A stretch of DNA of 64,000 nt from Blasia pusilla (Eukaryota; Marchantiophyta; Marchantiopsida; Blasiales), in NCBI GenBank assembly GCA_050084515.1, contig CM114271.1:3410001-3474000 (forward strand), given 5' to 3'. A program made the position numbers and the translations under genes. The notes under the pieces were generated by a model that was given only the letters and a program-made list of their open reading frames with translations, was not told where the DNA came from and searched no databases. Shown here one piece after another: positions 50,780 to 62,323 of this stretch. Position 1 is the first letter of the stretch; every line of letters begins with the position of its first letter.

Positions 50780-53696
50780 ATGAAACTCTATCTAACACTT
50801 AATGACGAAGGAGTTTACACACTGGTTGATTTTACTATACGACAGCGGAGGGAGAAAGTGTCTTTGTCTGAGCGTGCAAAGTTCATCCAAGATGCAATAT
50901 CTGCAGCAACGAAGTACACGGCAAGCAAGATGCAACACTACATCGCCATTCTCAACCCCGAACTTGGCCACGATTTCTACAAGGAGCTGAAGGCGATAAT
51001 CAAGCGCCAGCAGAAGAGGGATGAAGATCCGCAAGGTCGGATTGGGGAGAAAGTGTCTCTCAATCGCGTGCATCAATTTTCCTTGTCTGGAGTTAGCAAA
51101 TTTAGGAGAATCCGACTGATGAAAATCAGTCTCGAGGGCAACACACCATCCTCCGGGTGTCTCTGATCCAGTGATCTCCCACTGGCTCCGTGAATGGTCA
51201 TTCTGGGATGCGTTGTGGCTTCTTGGAAAGTCCATGCTCGTGGGTCTCCAAGCGGAGCTGAAAAGAATAAAGCCAGTTCCGGTGGAAGTAAACCTGGAGA
51301 ATGTTGAAGATTTTGAACTTTGGCTGGATGACATGCGGGACAAGCCCATTAAAAACCCAGGTTTCAGGACGATGTTCAAGGATCACATCCTCCCTCATGC
51401 AGACCTTGACGAAGAAATAGAAGCGAAAAAAGGGATTTCGCAAAGAAGAAGCGAGATCTTCAGGAGCAGGCGGCCGATGCATCTCGACTAAGAGCTGCCC
51501 CCAACGCATGGTGTTCCGGTACCTCGTCTATTGTAAGAATGCAGGTAACTGGCAAAAAATACCGGCAGCTTGCAAATTGTGGGCTTCTCTGCATGATGGA
51601 GAGACATTTTCCATGTACGACATGGAGATGGCTCAAAGCATGTCCGATTGGGAGGTGGAGAATTTCCCGATTTGGCTGGACTTCAACGACCGTGAGGACG
51701 TAACCAAGAAAGATCTACGCCTGCTCTATGATGGAGTGACCGCAGGTAGGGACGACATCCCCAATTTTGTGCATCCTAAAGACTTTTTCGAAGGAGATGT
51801 AGAGGAGCAAGCCCTCAAGACAGCGGAGTTGGTGTCCAAGGTCGTCACCGCCAAGGACAAATCTACAACAGATCTCAAAACCAAGGCGAGGGGATTGAAG
51901 AATTCCAAGGCCGAGTCTTCCCTAAGAGAGGCTGAAAATTCAAGGCGAGAGCCGGAATTGTCCGGGCGAGCGGGGAGAGAGGGTGGGACCAGGTCCTCCG
52001 CAAAAAAAGCTCCACTAGAGTCTGAGGTCATAGAGACCCCAACAAGCCGACCGCAGACTCGGGAGAAGCGGAAGCGAGAGGCGCCAGGGTTGTCCCTGGG
52101 AGCAAACTAGGATGTGGAATACATTCCATCATCCTTGGGAAGACATAGAGAAACAACGACCCGGACAAGCGTCATCATTCAGTGCAGTAATCTTCTGGAT
52201 GAGCTGAAAAGTTTCAATTCCCAAGCGTCGACACCCGCCATCGAGAAATTGACAACGCTGGGACGGAAGCTTCAACGAAACGGGCACACTCCCTGGACGG
52301 TCCATGGGGAGGTCGAAGAGGTGGCGGTGGATCTCCTCGTCGCTGATTTGCCCTCAGGGTTGCGCTTGTGGGACGAGAATCCATCCGACGGGATCCCATA
52401 CTGGAATGCCCCTCTTTCTTATGACCAGATCGCGCTCCTGTTTTCCTTTGTAGACGCTTATCTCAGTGACAGGGGCTATTTCTTAGTTTTGACTGGAAGG
52501 AGCGAGGATGAGCTCTTCAACCTCCAATGCGTTAAGAGGTCGCTAAAGTGGAGGACGGCACAATCGTGGGTCATCAAGAACGAGTACCCACTCCGATCCG
52601 CGACGAGTCAAATTCGGGTAAGGGCTCTAAATTTGTATTCAAATTCTCTTTCTCCGACGGGTTGCATCTCTGCATGCAACCTGTCGGATTGTTTGAAGCT
52701 AGAGACGGCGGTGGTGCAATCCATCTGAAAGCGACGAATGCAAATTTACCGCAAGTCTCCATTGGGTGAATGCAACCCGTCGGAACCCGACGGGTTGCAA
52801 GTGCTCATGCTTTTTCCTTGTGTTTCTGGAATGATGCAACCCGTCGGAACCCGACGGGTTGCAAGTGCTCATGCTTTTTCCTTGTGTTTCTGGAATGATG
52901 CAACCCGTCGGAAAGCGACAGGTTGCTCTTAGCCAACCATGGGCTGCTCTAAGCCAGCAACCTGTCGCCTTCCAACGGGTTGCTCATGGAAAAAAAAATC
53001 ACTAACACTTGTAAAACAACCCGTCGGACTCCGACACGTTGCTCCAATGTTAGGATTATAAAGAAGTTCACTGGGGTTCAGCGAAGTTCTCTGGGAACGT
53101 GTTGCACATTATGTCACCATTCTGAGAGTAGACCAGTGGCCAAGTAACTCTTTCTTGTTGCTGACATTGTTTCCAGCGTGCTTCTTTACAGATGTACTAC
53201 TCCTATGTTTACTGCTTTGTTCAGCCCAAGCACAACTTCCAGGTGTTTAAGATCCTGGATCCTATGGATCCATGCTCCGATGGATACAGCTTAGATAGTT
53301 TATACAATTCCCCCCCGAGAATTTACATGCAAGACGGTACCCCCTTACTTGGAGGAAGAGAAAAGTCGCCAGCCCTGATGCAAACGCTGATCGAGCTCTG
53401 CTCAAGGCCGAGTGACTTGGTGTTCGACTTAGTGGGCCTTTCAGGAGCGAGTATCAGAGGCGCGTGGCAGAGTGGCAGGAATATTCTTTTCCTTGAGGGA
53501 AGGCAACAACTGTTTGACCTTTGCAAAGGCAGATTACGACAGGCTAGTTGGGGCGTACAACTCTCCTCCGAAGCCAAGAGCTCCGGTTCCAGACCCACCA
53601 TTGGTAGGGACACAATCGTCACTTCCCACGATTCTGAAAATCGGGAGGGCAAGGCTGACAGTAATCTTGGAAGAGCTCTGGGACGATGATGAGTGA
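50780..53696 (+). pseudogene. Broken multi-exon gene resembling a beta-class DNA amino-methyltransferase (N4-cytosine/N6-adenine type)
   Basis: Exon pieces: ~50780-51035, 51172-~51491, ~51508-52617, 53177-53696; introns 51036-51171 and 52618-53176 are GT-AG and in phase. The first ~400 residues are unrecognised, with a charged region (52000-52090, KKAPLES...REKRKREAP). The C-terminal half has the beta-class motif order: a motif-IV-like VDLLVADLPSGL (D-L-P-S at 52345-52356 where D/S-P-P-Y is usual), GYFLVLTG (~52470), a presumed target-recognition part, then EKSPALMQTLIELCSRPSD and a motif-I-like LVFDLVGLSGAS (53417-53452) with SGRNILFLEG. Lesions: a frameshift in the A-run at 51426-51431, an in-frame TAG at 52108-52110, and a one-base shift near 53515. 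Normal enzymes of this class methylate amino groups in DNA. The altered catalytic tetrad suggests loss of activity even before the breaks, or a very diverged family. Confidence 0.55.
52654..53041. repeat. Array of six GCAACCCGTCGG palindromes in the methyltransferase-like gene's intron
   Basis: Imperfect or perfect inverted repeats at 52654-52687, 52771-52799, 52835-52863, 52899-52926, 52957-52983 and 53017-53041. The second and third are perfect: 13-base arms TGCAACCCGTCGG around a 3-base spacer. Those at 52771, 52835 and 52899 are in a 64-bp tandem repeat with identical spacers (GTGCTCATGCTTTTTCCTTG...). Arms in the other copies carry compensating or single changes such as CCTGTCGG/CGACAGG. 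Confidence 0.9.
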
Positions 53697-53744
53697 GTTC
53701 AAAGAACTCAAGGACCCAGCTTGACTACATCGTTTGGAGTAGGG

Positions 53745-54920
53745 ATTTATTTGATGACGAGGCAAAAGATTTCATAGAATAGATCAAATGTACAGTTCCG
53801 AGCTTCTTTCAAATGTAATAAAGAAAAATATTTTTTCGAACGATGATGGTGTTTGTAAAAGTTTGTTGAATATCTTTTTTGGTCTTGTCAAATGTGATAG
53901 TATATGTACTCCGAGGACTTCTATTTTGCAACCCGCCGGATTTCCCCGGCTTGCAACTTTTCACTTTTTGATCACCATACCTTTTTAACCACTTCGAGGC
54001 AACCTATCGGATTTCGATAAGTTGGCTGCATGAGTGATCGGACTCTTTTGGACTCTTTACAGCCATTCTGGCAGGCTTCTTCACTTTGGTACCTTCTTCT
54101 AGTATCGTCAAACAAGGCGTAGGCTTCATCTCTTCTCTAAGACATGTTGGATTCCTACTACATGTGGGATTGCCATCATGGTATTTCCAAGGACGGAACA
54201 CATATTGATACTGGATGGGTGTCACATTGCAGAGCGGACAAGATATACTGCCAAAGAAGGCGGTGGAACTCAAATTAGGTTACATGGGACCGTTATGGTG
54301 TACCTAGGGGAGGGCCAAGGCTCTCGAATTCGCCAACATTTTCGATCCCCGTCTACAATCGGCCAGAGGAGCCACTTATATCCTAGGACATTCCTTTTGT
54401 ACAGGAACCTAGGAGAGTTAGGAGTAAATTTGTAGATGACGAGGCTGAAGAAATCATAGACTAGATCAAATGTACATTTCCGAGATTCCTTCGGATGAAA
54501 TAAAGGACGAGATTTTTTCAACCGATAATGGTGTTTGTAAAAGTTTGTTCAATATTTCTTTTGGACTTGTGGATTGTGTTCGTCTAGCTATTCAGAATTA
54601 CAATTTTGCACCCCATCGGATTCCGATGTATTGCAATTTTTCATTTTTTGAACATTTCAACTTTTCAACCATTTCCAAGCAAGCTGTCAGATTTCGACAG
54701 GTTGGCTGCTTGAGTGATCGGACTCTTTCCCTGGGAGACCAAATTCTGAGGCATTGTGACGGGCTTCTTCACTTTTGGCTCATTCCCCTAGTATCGTCAA
54801 ACCAGTCTTAGGCTTCTTTCCTTCTCTAAGACGTGCTGGATTCCTATAACCTGTCGGATTGCCATTTCGGATTCCCAAACAGTTGAATTTTCGTGGGTGC
54901 AGGGTGGAATGGAATTACTT
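53745..54920 (+). repeat. Tandem segmental duplication (period ~682 bp) at the 3' end of the methyltransferase-like gene
   Basis: Unit 1 (about 53745-54245) and unit 2 (about 54427-54920) share GATGACGAGGC (53753 and 54435), ATAGA(A/C)TAGATCAAATGTAC, GGTGTTTGTAAAAGTTTGTT, GAGTGATCGGACTCTTT, TATCGTCAAAC and GGATTCCTA. Both units carry two related palindromes at matching places. The 3' end of the broken gene, or its downstream flank, was duplicated and has since diverged. Confidence 0.8.
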
Positions 54921-55025
54921 CTCAAAATCTTTCCTTTGTTATGGTGAGCTTGCTTGCAAGGGGTGCAAGCCATCTGATTTGGACGGGTTGCAAGAGTTGG
55001 AACCTGTAAAATTCCGACGGGTTGG
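53927..55025. repeat. Further copies of the GCAACCCGTCGG-type palindrome
   Basis: Diverged inverted repeats at about 53927-53955, 53999-54026, 54607-54635, 54679-54706 and 54964-54992, plus half or distorted copies near 54847 and 54996-55025. Each keeps the layout TGCAAcc-ca/gTCGGA-TT-TCCGA-gg-TTGCA with paired changes in both arms (for example CTATCGG with CGATAAG; CTGTCAG with CGACAG). Arm pairing is conserved better than sequence. Confidence 0.75.
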
Positions 55026-55065
55026 GAGGGGTGCAGCTTCTCGGTTTATCAGATTTAGGATCTGA

Positions 55066-58000
55066 ATGAAGGGACATCAATTTCTCTTTACTCCAGACAG
55101 CTAACAATTTTTTGGTTTAATTATCGTCTCCTATGTTCACATTTCACAAAGTTGGTCTTTATTTGAACCTTTCATTGAGATGAGATTGCTACTTCTGGTC
55201 ACATTATTTGCCCATGGTCCTAAAAAAAAAATAGCCCTCGGCACAACTTACTGTAGACTGAGACAGGCAATGTGAAGAAACTTAGGCTCACATGGAGAGT
55301 GATGGAAAAATGTTTGTAGTGGTCTTATGATGTCTACTTATTTTTCGCCCCCTGAGAAAAGGAGGTTTCTTAAGGCCCGAATGTGGACCACTACCTATTC
55401 TCTTCTAAAGATTTCATGAATTTGAAAGCAAACCAAAATTTCAAATATGTCAAAAAGTTTTGAAGAGAGGAGGCAGATTTGGCCCCTTTTTTTTTAAAGA
55501 GACCCTCCTCTCTTCCTCTCTTCCTCTCCTCTCTTCCTCTCTCCTACCAGAATATCAACCCCCCTCTATAGTGCCTACAGCACCCGAAAACCTACGCGGT
55601 CCTCTACCCCTGTCGTCCATCTCGCACGCCCAACTGGTAAGACCACTCAATGTGTACGGTGGATCACTTACACACTCCTCTATATGCTCCCCCTCATCTG
55701 AAGATTACATAGAAGGAGATTGAGGTGGTCTCTTATGTGGAAACCCTCGAAACCTTGCACCACTCCGGTTACCCTTCAGAGCTACTCTCAGGTCCACTAC
55801 CTCGCCTCTCAAAATCCCGAAAGGACGTCGTGATGGCCCTTGTGCCCCTCTCACATGATCACTCTCAATCTTGTGAGTAATCCCTCAATCACTCAAACTA
55901 AACATGCGGTATTCAATCTACACTCTCTCATTGAGATGTGTGTTGTGCGGCAACAAGCAGCGTGGTGCGGAAAATCAACCGATATATCGTCTCATCGACA
56001 AACCATCCTCAACTCTAGACATCCCAAACAGGTCTATGTATCTTAAACCCATACATCATCAATGCTCCTAGCATCAACACAAAACCCAATATCCCAAACA
56101 ACTTCCCAATATCCGAAAATCCCTCACACTTGTAGGGTAAGAGACCATAATGGATAACCTGACAATAATGTCAATGTTGCTCCTCGCCAACTGCAAAAAT
56201 CTCGACCCCAACTCGGTCGTGAAGACAACTCCTCCAATCAGCAAGCTGTACTCCTCTCGTACTGACGCTGCCCAAACCTCCTCGATGTGCGGTGTATGTC
56301 CAATGGTCCGATGTGGCACTAGCGGCACTGAACGGCACGGCACTCGGTGGCATATCCTCCTCAATCAGAAATTCACACGCTCTGCACCTTAGTGAAGGAG
56401 CGGCTTCACGATCGAGACAGTGCGGTGCAGCCACAAGCGGCAGGGTGCGGCAATCGGCGGCATGTTGCGGCTACGGATGTTACAGCATAGTACTCGATCA
56501 TCGTTGAGCAACTACCAATCCCAACATAGCAACATGAAATGAAAACTCAAACACCATAACCGGAGGTCATCTGCCATCACTGGTTGATGACGAAATTGCG
56601 ATGACGGTGGCGGCCAAACCAAAGTACGTGGTGGCGGCGCAAGTCAGAGAATCAACGGTAGTCATGGAAGACCCTCCACTCCGTAATGGAGGCAATGGCA
56701 ACCAAAGGGTAGACAACGACTGAACGCGGCTCTGAGTAGCGCTAGGCGACGGCAACGGCCGATGGTGGATGGTGGACTGTTGACGGTGATGGTGACGGTT
56801 GACCATTGATGGTGATGGTTGACCATTGACCATTGACGGTGACTATGACGGCGCGGCGGCTGGTTTAAGGTTTGAACAATTTAACCCTAAAAATTGCCTC
56901 GCAATGGGAGTTTTGCAAGATTGACCATAACTTTTTGCTCGCAAGTCCAAATTGCACACCGGTTGTTGTACAGTGTGCAAAGCTTCATGATCTATGATAG
57001 CATCAAAAAAGGAGTCAGATATTCCAGTAAAAATTGACATGGACTGTTGTAAAGCCCAATGTCTCTTTCTCTTACACAAAAGTTGGCAACGCTTCCGCGC
57101 TGATTTCTCCCAACGAAAATGTAAAATATGTGAGAAAAAAAATCAGCAAGCTACATGGTGCTTTCGAGAGCACTGGCATGGGGCAACCTGCCCCCATACT
57201 CAATCCCTATAAAAAATTGGGCAGCGCTTCCGCGCGCCACTCTTCCACACGAAAAATCGGCAAAGGAAACATCATAAGTAAGCGACTCTTGCTTTGGTGA
57301 GCACTCCCATGAACCGCTGAACGGGGAATACAATCCCCAACCTACAAAACCAGCGAGTGACCAGCGAGCTATCCCATGAAGCTCTCTCACTCACTCATTC
57401 TTTCTTTGTAAAATAAGATCCAATCTCTCTCACAACACCATAGTTCTCACATGTGAGCACTCTCACATGTCTCTCTCAATGTCAAACCAAACCCACTCTT
57501 CTAATGAGAGGTTTGGGTTACACACACAAGGCAAGCAAGACCATAGCTCCGCCGCCTCAATCCAAGAGGTTCAACAAAGAGAGAATGAGCTCTCAAGCAC
57601 TCTCTTCTTATCCCTCCCCTCTCCCAAGCTCTCTCCATGGTAACCTATGCTCCCAAGTCGACTCCTTGGCTCTTGACTTGATGGAGGAGGTCAAGGGCCA
57701 CTTACCAAAAAATAGAAAGTTGATCACAGACTCAAAATGGTACTTACCTAAAATAGTAAGTTCCTCAATATGGCTCCAAATGAGCCGAAACGAAGGGAAA
57801 ACCTGCTCTCTCAGGTTTCCCGGGGCCTCATCAGGTCATCCTCAACCTACTGAGTCTATCCTCCACTACTCATGAAGGCACTCTACTAGATCTCACCGAT
57901 CTATCCTAAAAGACATTACACGTGAGAGAAGTGCCGACTTTGGTGCTCCCGCTCCATCTCATGTGGCGGGTGGTGATCCTCTACCACTACGTCAAGCAAC

Positions 58001-58149
58001 ACCTCCTCGGTCTCTTCCAAGACGACCATCCCCAAGTCCTCAACCTTACTGTGAACGTGTCTCTCGATGAAGGTCAAAACATCTATCCCTAGGGTGACCA
58101 CATCTGTGGCAATAGTCACATTGATAATGTGGCGGGGCCATCCCCTATG
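55066..58149. other. Region without a supported gene, pyrimidine-rich from 55.5 kb
   Basis: A CT microsatellite spans 55503-55544. From about 55.5 kb the plus strand becomes pyrimidine-rich (so minus strand purine-rich), like the gag block that follows. Around 57081 and 57220 two related stretches contain GGCAACGCTTCCGCGC and GGCAGCGCTTCCGCGC; a third relative (GAGCAGCGCTTCCGTGC) is near 61895. GGTGATGGT/GACGGT-type repeats occur at 56760-56850. Open frames here carry no known domain. Confidence 0.5.
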
Positions 58150-59265
58150 GATCCTCTCCTATGTTGTGGGCAATCTCTCTACCTATGAGGCCCACCACAC
58201 GTCCAACAAGACATCATCGGTCCCTGCTGGGCAACATACGTATGCACGAATCGTTGCCTCACAGGCTCACGGTACCCGCCTTGCTCTCTAGGCACACTAG
58301 CCGGCTCCCGTGGTACAGGTGCTCGATGTGGCACCTGTGGGGTAACCATCGATCGTGAACCCGTCGACTCTGGGGAAAATCTAGTATTCACTATCTGCTC
58401 CTCACTCATGTTGAGCTCAATACGCTCAGACAACTCAAAAACCACCTTCAATGTGGGCTTTGCTGTGTGAATCAACACCACATCTCGGACCCTCCTCCGT
58501 AGGTCTTGGTCCAGAAGCCCGCACAAATATTGGATTGACTATGCCTCAATCACTCCATAAGTAGCAATGATCAACCTCCTCATGCGTGTGAATGCATCTC
58601 TCATACTCTCACCTGATTGCCATTGAAAATCCTGTAGACTCTTTAGCTTGTCGGTGCATACGCCCTGGTAGCTCTTCCCCAACTGTCGGAAGAACTCTAT
58701 TGTGGGACTGAAGCTGGGTGGCCCTCTACCACCGGAGGTCTCGGCCTTATTGCCTGTACTACTGTTGTCCTCTCCATCTAGTCTCCGGGTTGATAGTGAG
58801 GATCTCTCTCCTCTCACGATTTCATAGTATGCCTTGCGACCACTAGTGGATACATACCGTGGAGCCCAATACATCCTCCAGGCATCGATCTCTACTAAAC
58901 AGAGCGATAAAAAATCCATGTAATCATCCATCGAAGGACCCTCCAAGTGTTGGAACCACCCCTTCCATGCCATCAAAGGGTTGAACCGTGTCGGGGTCTG
59001 TATCTCCTTGAAGTCCTACCACGTGTAAAATTCATGGATGAAGTCATCTAAGTCGATGGTGCCCTACACCCGAGAAACAATGTATGCCCCGATGGCTCAT
59101 GTCGTCCATCTCCTGCCAAGTGACATTGCCTTCATCTACGATCTTGTCACCAGACCGGTTGTATGGTGATGACGATCCAACTACAGATCGAAGTTGAGGT
59201 GGCTCCTCACTAAAAATCCCTCGATAACTCATCCCACTCCATGTCACACCACCACTACTGCTCAA
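58150..59265 (-). pseudogene. Ty3/gypsy-like retrotransposon gag, decayed
   Basis: Read on the minus strand. An N-terminal variable part (59265-59044) is followed at 58976-58539 by FQHLEGPSMDDYMDFLSLC and LKSLQDFQWQSGESMRDAFTRMRRLI, and at 58526-58179 by YLCGLLDQDLRRRVRDVVL and LKVVFELSERIELN. This is the usual order of the retrotransposon-gag (capsid) domain: helix with W, then GESMRDAF/RMRRL, then GL..DLRRRV. It ends with a zinc-knuckle-like CWTCGGPHR-stop-RDC near 58170. Stops separate the pieces (between 58539 and 58526, and inside the zinc knuckle). No protease or RT was recognised further along, so it is a gag-only or truncated copy. Confidence 0.72.
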
Positions 59266-61500
59266 ACTACCCCGTTCTTTCCAACCCTAGAAGAACGCCA
59301 TGATGATCATCTTGTCTCACTCGCTCAAACACTTAGACTCACCCAGAGTCTCTCGTGATCCTCACTAGCACACCTATGCTAATGGTAACTCCGTGATGAC
59401 ACACCCGGTCTCACACACACTCAACACTGGGGCTCACCCTGAGCCTCCCGACTATCTCACCTAATTTCCAACATACTCTCGGGTCATACACTCGACCCCT
59501 ACTCGGCAACCGCCGTACAAACATGCTAAATATGAAAGAAATCTACACTCTTCACCATAAGTGAACCCATCTAGCATGTGCTACTTCCCAACCCAGCACC
59601 CTCATTGACACGAGACAAGTGCGGGAAAAGGGACTCGAATGGGTAACGTGAATACTCCCGCCAATCAACTGCTCCATCAACACTCACTCCTCCATATGGC
59701 TCGGCAACCCCGCAACACAACCATCTCCTCGCACAACAAATGGATCCTCCCATCAACATACGTGGACTACCCATCGATATCATCATACTGACACTCCATC
59801 AGTAACACCCTGTCGTATATTGTCGGTGTAGCTCACCCACCTTGCCGGCAGTCAGCACAGTCCTCCAAAAATAATGTCCGAAAAATCTCAACTATGAAAA
59901 ACTCAGTGCAAGCCCACTCAGCCACGTAGGATCTCCTAAGTACGTAAGCAGCTCCAACCTTGCCTAGCTCTAACCAGGTAACCTGACCACCAGTAGCCCC
60001 TACCACGTCAGTAACACCTCGTCGTAAACTATTAGTGTAGCTCACCCACCTTGCCGGCGTCAGCTCAGTCCTCCGAAAATAATGTCCAGAAAATCTCAAC
60101 TATGAAAAACTCAGTGCAAGCCCCACTCAGCCACGTAGGATATCCTAACTACATAAGCAGCTCCAACCTTGCCTAGCTCTAACCAGGTAACCTGGCCACC
60201 AAGTAGCTCCTACCACGTCTGATTCGTCTGACCGCGTTCATCCAACTTACCACATCACTCTACCCAGGTGCGCGTTCCTCTCTTTACTCACAGTTTGTCC
60301 CTGCTTAAGGCACGCAGTCCCATGTGCGCTTCCCTGCCTTTACATGCCCGCGTTGGGGGTCTCTCTACCTTACCCCGTTCTGAACGTGTCCCTATGGACA
60401 CACTCCACTAGTAGCCTTCGAACCTCCACTGCATGTATCTGTCATTAAGACGGCCCGCATGCCGCCCACGTATGTGACTCCCGTTGTGGCTTCACTAGCC
60501 CCACTCCTTCCCAGCTTGGACACGTTGCCCTATGCGGCAGTGTCCCCAACCTCTCTCGAGTCCCGGCTACCCACTTCCGCAACTCCCCGGCCTCAGCTCG
60601 CTCCAGGACCTCACGACTTTTCCTCAGCTTGAAAACACATGCGCAACCTTCCTTAACCTTCCGCACCACCTTGGAGCCATCTCTGTCCGGACCTCATACT
60701 ACCTTCCCTCTTCGCTCTGGCGCGGCTCCCTTTCACACATGCTTCTCTCCAACCCCGCATCTCTCCATCCGTATTACTCCACGCAGATACTGTCCCGTAC
60801 CGCGCAGTTGGTTACGTGCTTCCTAGCCCCCGAACTGTCTCTCTATCTCCCAGGCACGCGCATACATTCGCTCCTCACGACTGGGTAATTGCCCAATCGC
60901 CACTTCCACGACGCTCCTAGTACATGCACAATCCCAACTGCGTGGTAGTTCTGACTGTGCCTTCACTCTTCACTACCCGAATACATAGGCCCAGAACCGC
61001 GGCCCTTTCTTCCTTCGGCGCGCATCCCTATGGACGTGTCTTGCCCCTTACACCTGATTAGACACGACTTGACTCCTCTCCACGCGTCGTGGCTCCCTTA
61101 TGAGCCCGTCTTAACTTTGCCTTATCATAGTGCACCACGGCTCCTTTCTCCCAATTTGCCTGACTCCGTATGATGTCCTTTGTTCTCGCTCAAGCCTCCC
61201 GCCTTTCGACCACAGCCTTACCCAAACCCGGCTCTTGATAGACTGAGAACCGAAAACCTTTATTGCGGTTCAGATGGTCGCGTCCGTGGAGGTAAATATC
61301 GCGCCCGTGGAGTAAATGTCCAGAGTCTGGAATGCTTTCCGTAAAATGTTTATGGAAGGTATTCTAATGCTGGCAGTGCGTTTCCGAGTTCGGATACCAC
61401 GACCTCATCATGGATGTGATGTGAGCGAACCGAGCTAACCAACTTTGCCTAGTCTCCACCACGTCCAACTTGTAGTTTAGTTTTAATTTATAAATAAGTC
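59266..61500. other. Non-coding leader/LTR-like block beside the gag pseudogene
   Basis: Pyrimidine-rich on the plus strand, with no recognised protein. On the minus strand this lies upstream of gag, where a 5' LTR and leader would be expected. It holds a 209-bp tandem duplication (59802-60219), and near 61390-61405 the minus strand reads TGGTATCCGAACTCGG, which could be a primer binding site. LTR boundaries could not be found. Confidence 0.4.
59802..60219. repeat. Two-copy 209-bp tandem duplication
   Basis: Units 59802-60010 and 60011-60219 are about 90% alike over their whole length; both contain CTCACCCACCTTGCCGGC, AACTATGAAAAACTCAGTGC and TTGCCTAGCTCTAACCAGGT. The high similarity points to a recent duplication. 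Confidence 0.92.
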
Positions 61501-62320
61501 ACTTGTTTCAACGTCCCTTCCAATTGATAATCCGACAACTTTTTTTTGCGAAAAAAATAAAGGGAGCAATAAATGCTCTGTATTCTCTCTCTATTGTGAG
61601 GGCCCAAACCCTCATGCTCCCGACCTATGCAGCGCTCTAGGCACACAGCCCTATGAGCCAGTGAGTACTTCTAGTACTTAAGACAATGACATCTCCGTTG
61701 CCCCTTTGAGCAGCCCTTTTTTTTCTACAACTTCAATGTCCAAGATGCTCATATGCTCCAAGAATGGCTCTGCTCCTACCTGAGCTCCGTGTGTGTATGG
61801 CTCTGCACTTAGCTTTGACCTTCTCCCTTTACACCATGGAACAAACCCCACACTACACGCCCACTTTCTTGTAAATCTGCACCACCGATATCTAAAAAAA
61901 TGAGCAGCGCTTCCGTGCACGACCCTTTGAACAAAAAATGGACAACCTACACAACTCTAATTCACATACCCTAACTCACACACACCTACAAGAATGGTGC
62001 TCCAACGGCCCAAAATGAGAAAGATGGCTTCAGAAAGCCATCTCTCTCCTATGTGGAAAGAGCCAAAAGGCTCCTCCCCTAAAGATAGCAACCCTCATGG
62101 TAACTTGCGTGCACATGTTACTAAGGGCGGATGACTTGTTGAACAAGTCACCCGGCTATGAAAGACTCCGAAAGGAAATTTGTCGTAAAACAACGTTCCT
62201 GATACAACGGAACTATTCTCAACTCCATCTGACACCTCAAGACGAAGTTATACTCACGATAGTCCACTGGCTCTCTATGCCGTCGCCGTGATAGATCCCT
62301 ACCTAACGGCTACTCATATG
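61501..62320. other. Stretch without a supported gene
   Basis: Short frames only. Contains GAGCAGCGCTTCCGTGC near 61895, related to two places near 57.1-57.2 kb, and a self-complementary GATGGCTTCAGAAAGCCATC at 62023-62042. Confidence 0.45.
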
Positions 62321-62323
62321 TGA

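Noticed and set aside
52654-53041. CRISPR-like array of palindromic repeats
   Set aside because: This is plant nuclear DNA, spacers between three copies are identical rather than unique, and repeat arms vary; it is a tandem/palindromic repeat.
57453-57875. 140-codon plus-strand frame
   Set aside because: Low-complexity Ser-rich translation in CT-rich DNA; no motif and no supporting splice or promoter signals.
60532-60888. 118-codon plus-strand frame in the pyrimidine-rich block
   Set aside because: Pro/Ser/Leu-rich translation of CT-rich DNA opposite the retroelement strand, without any domain.
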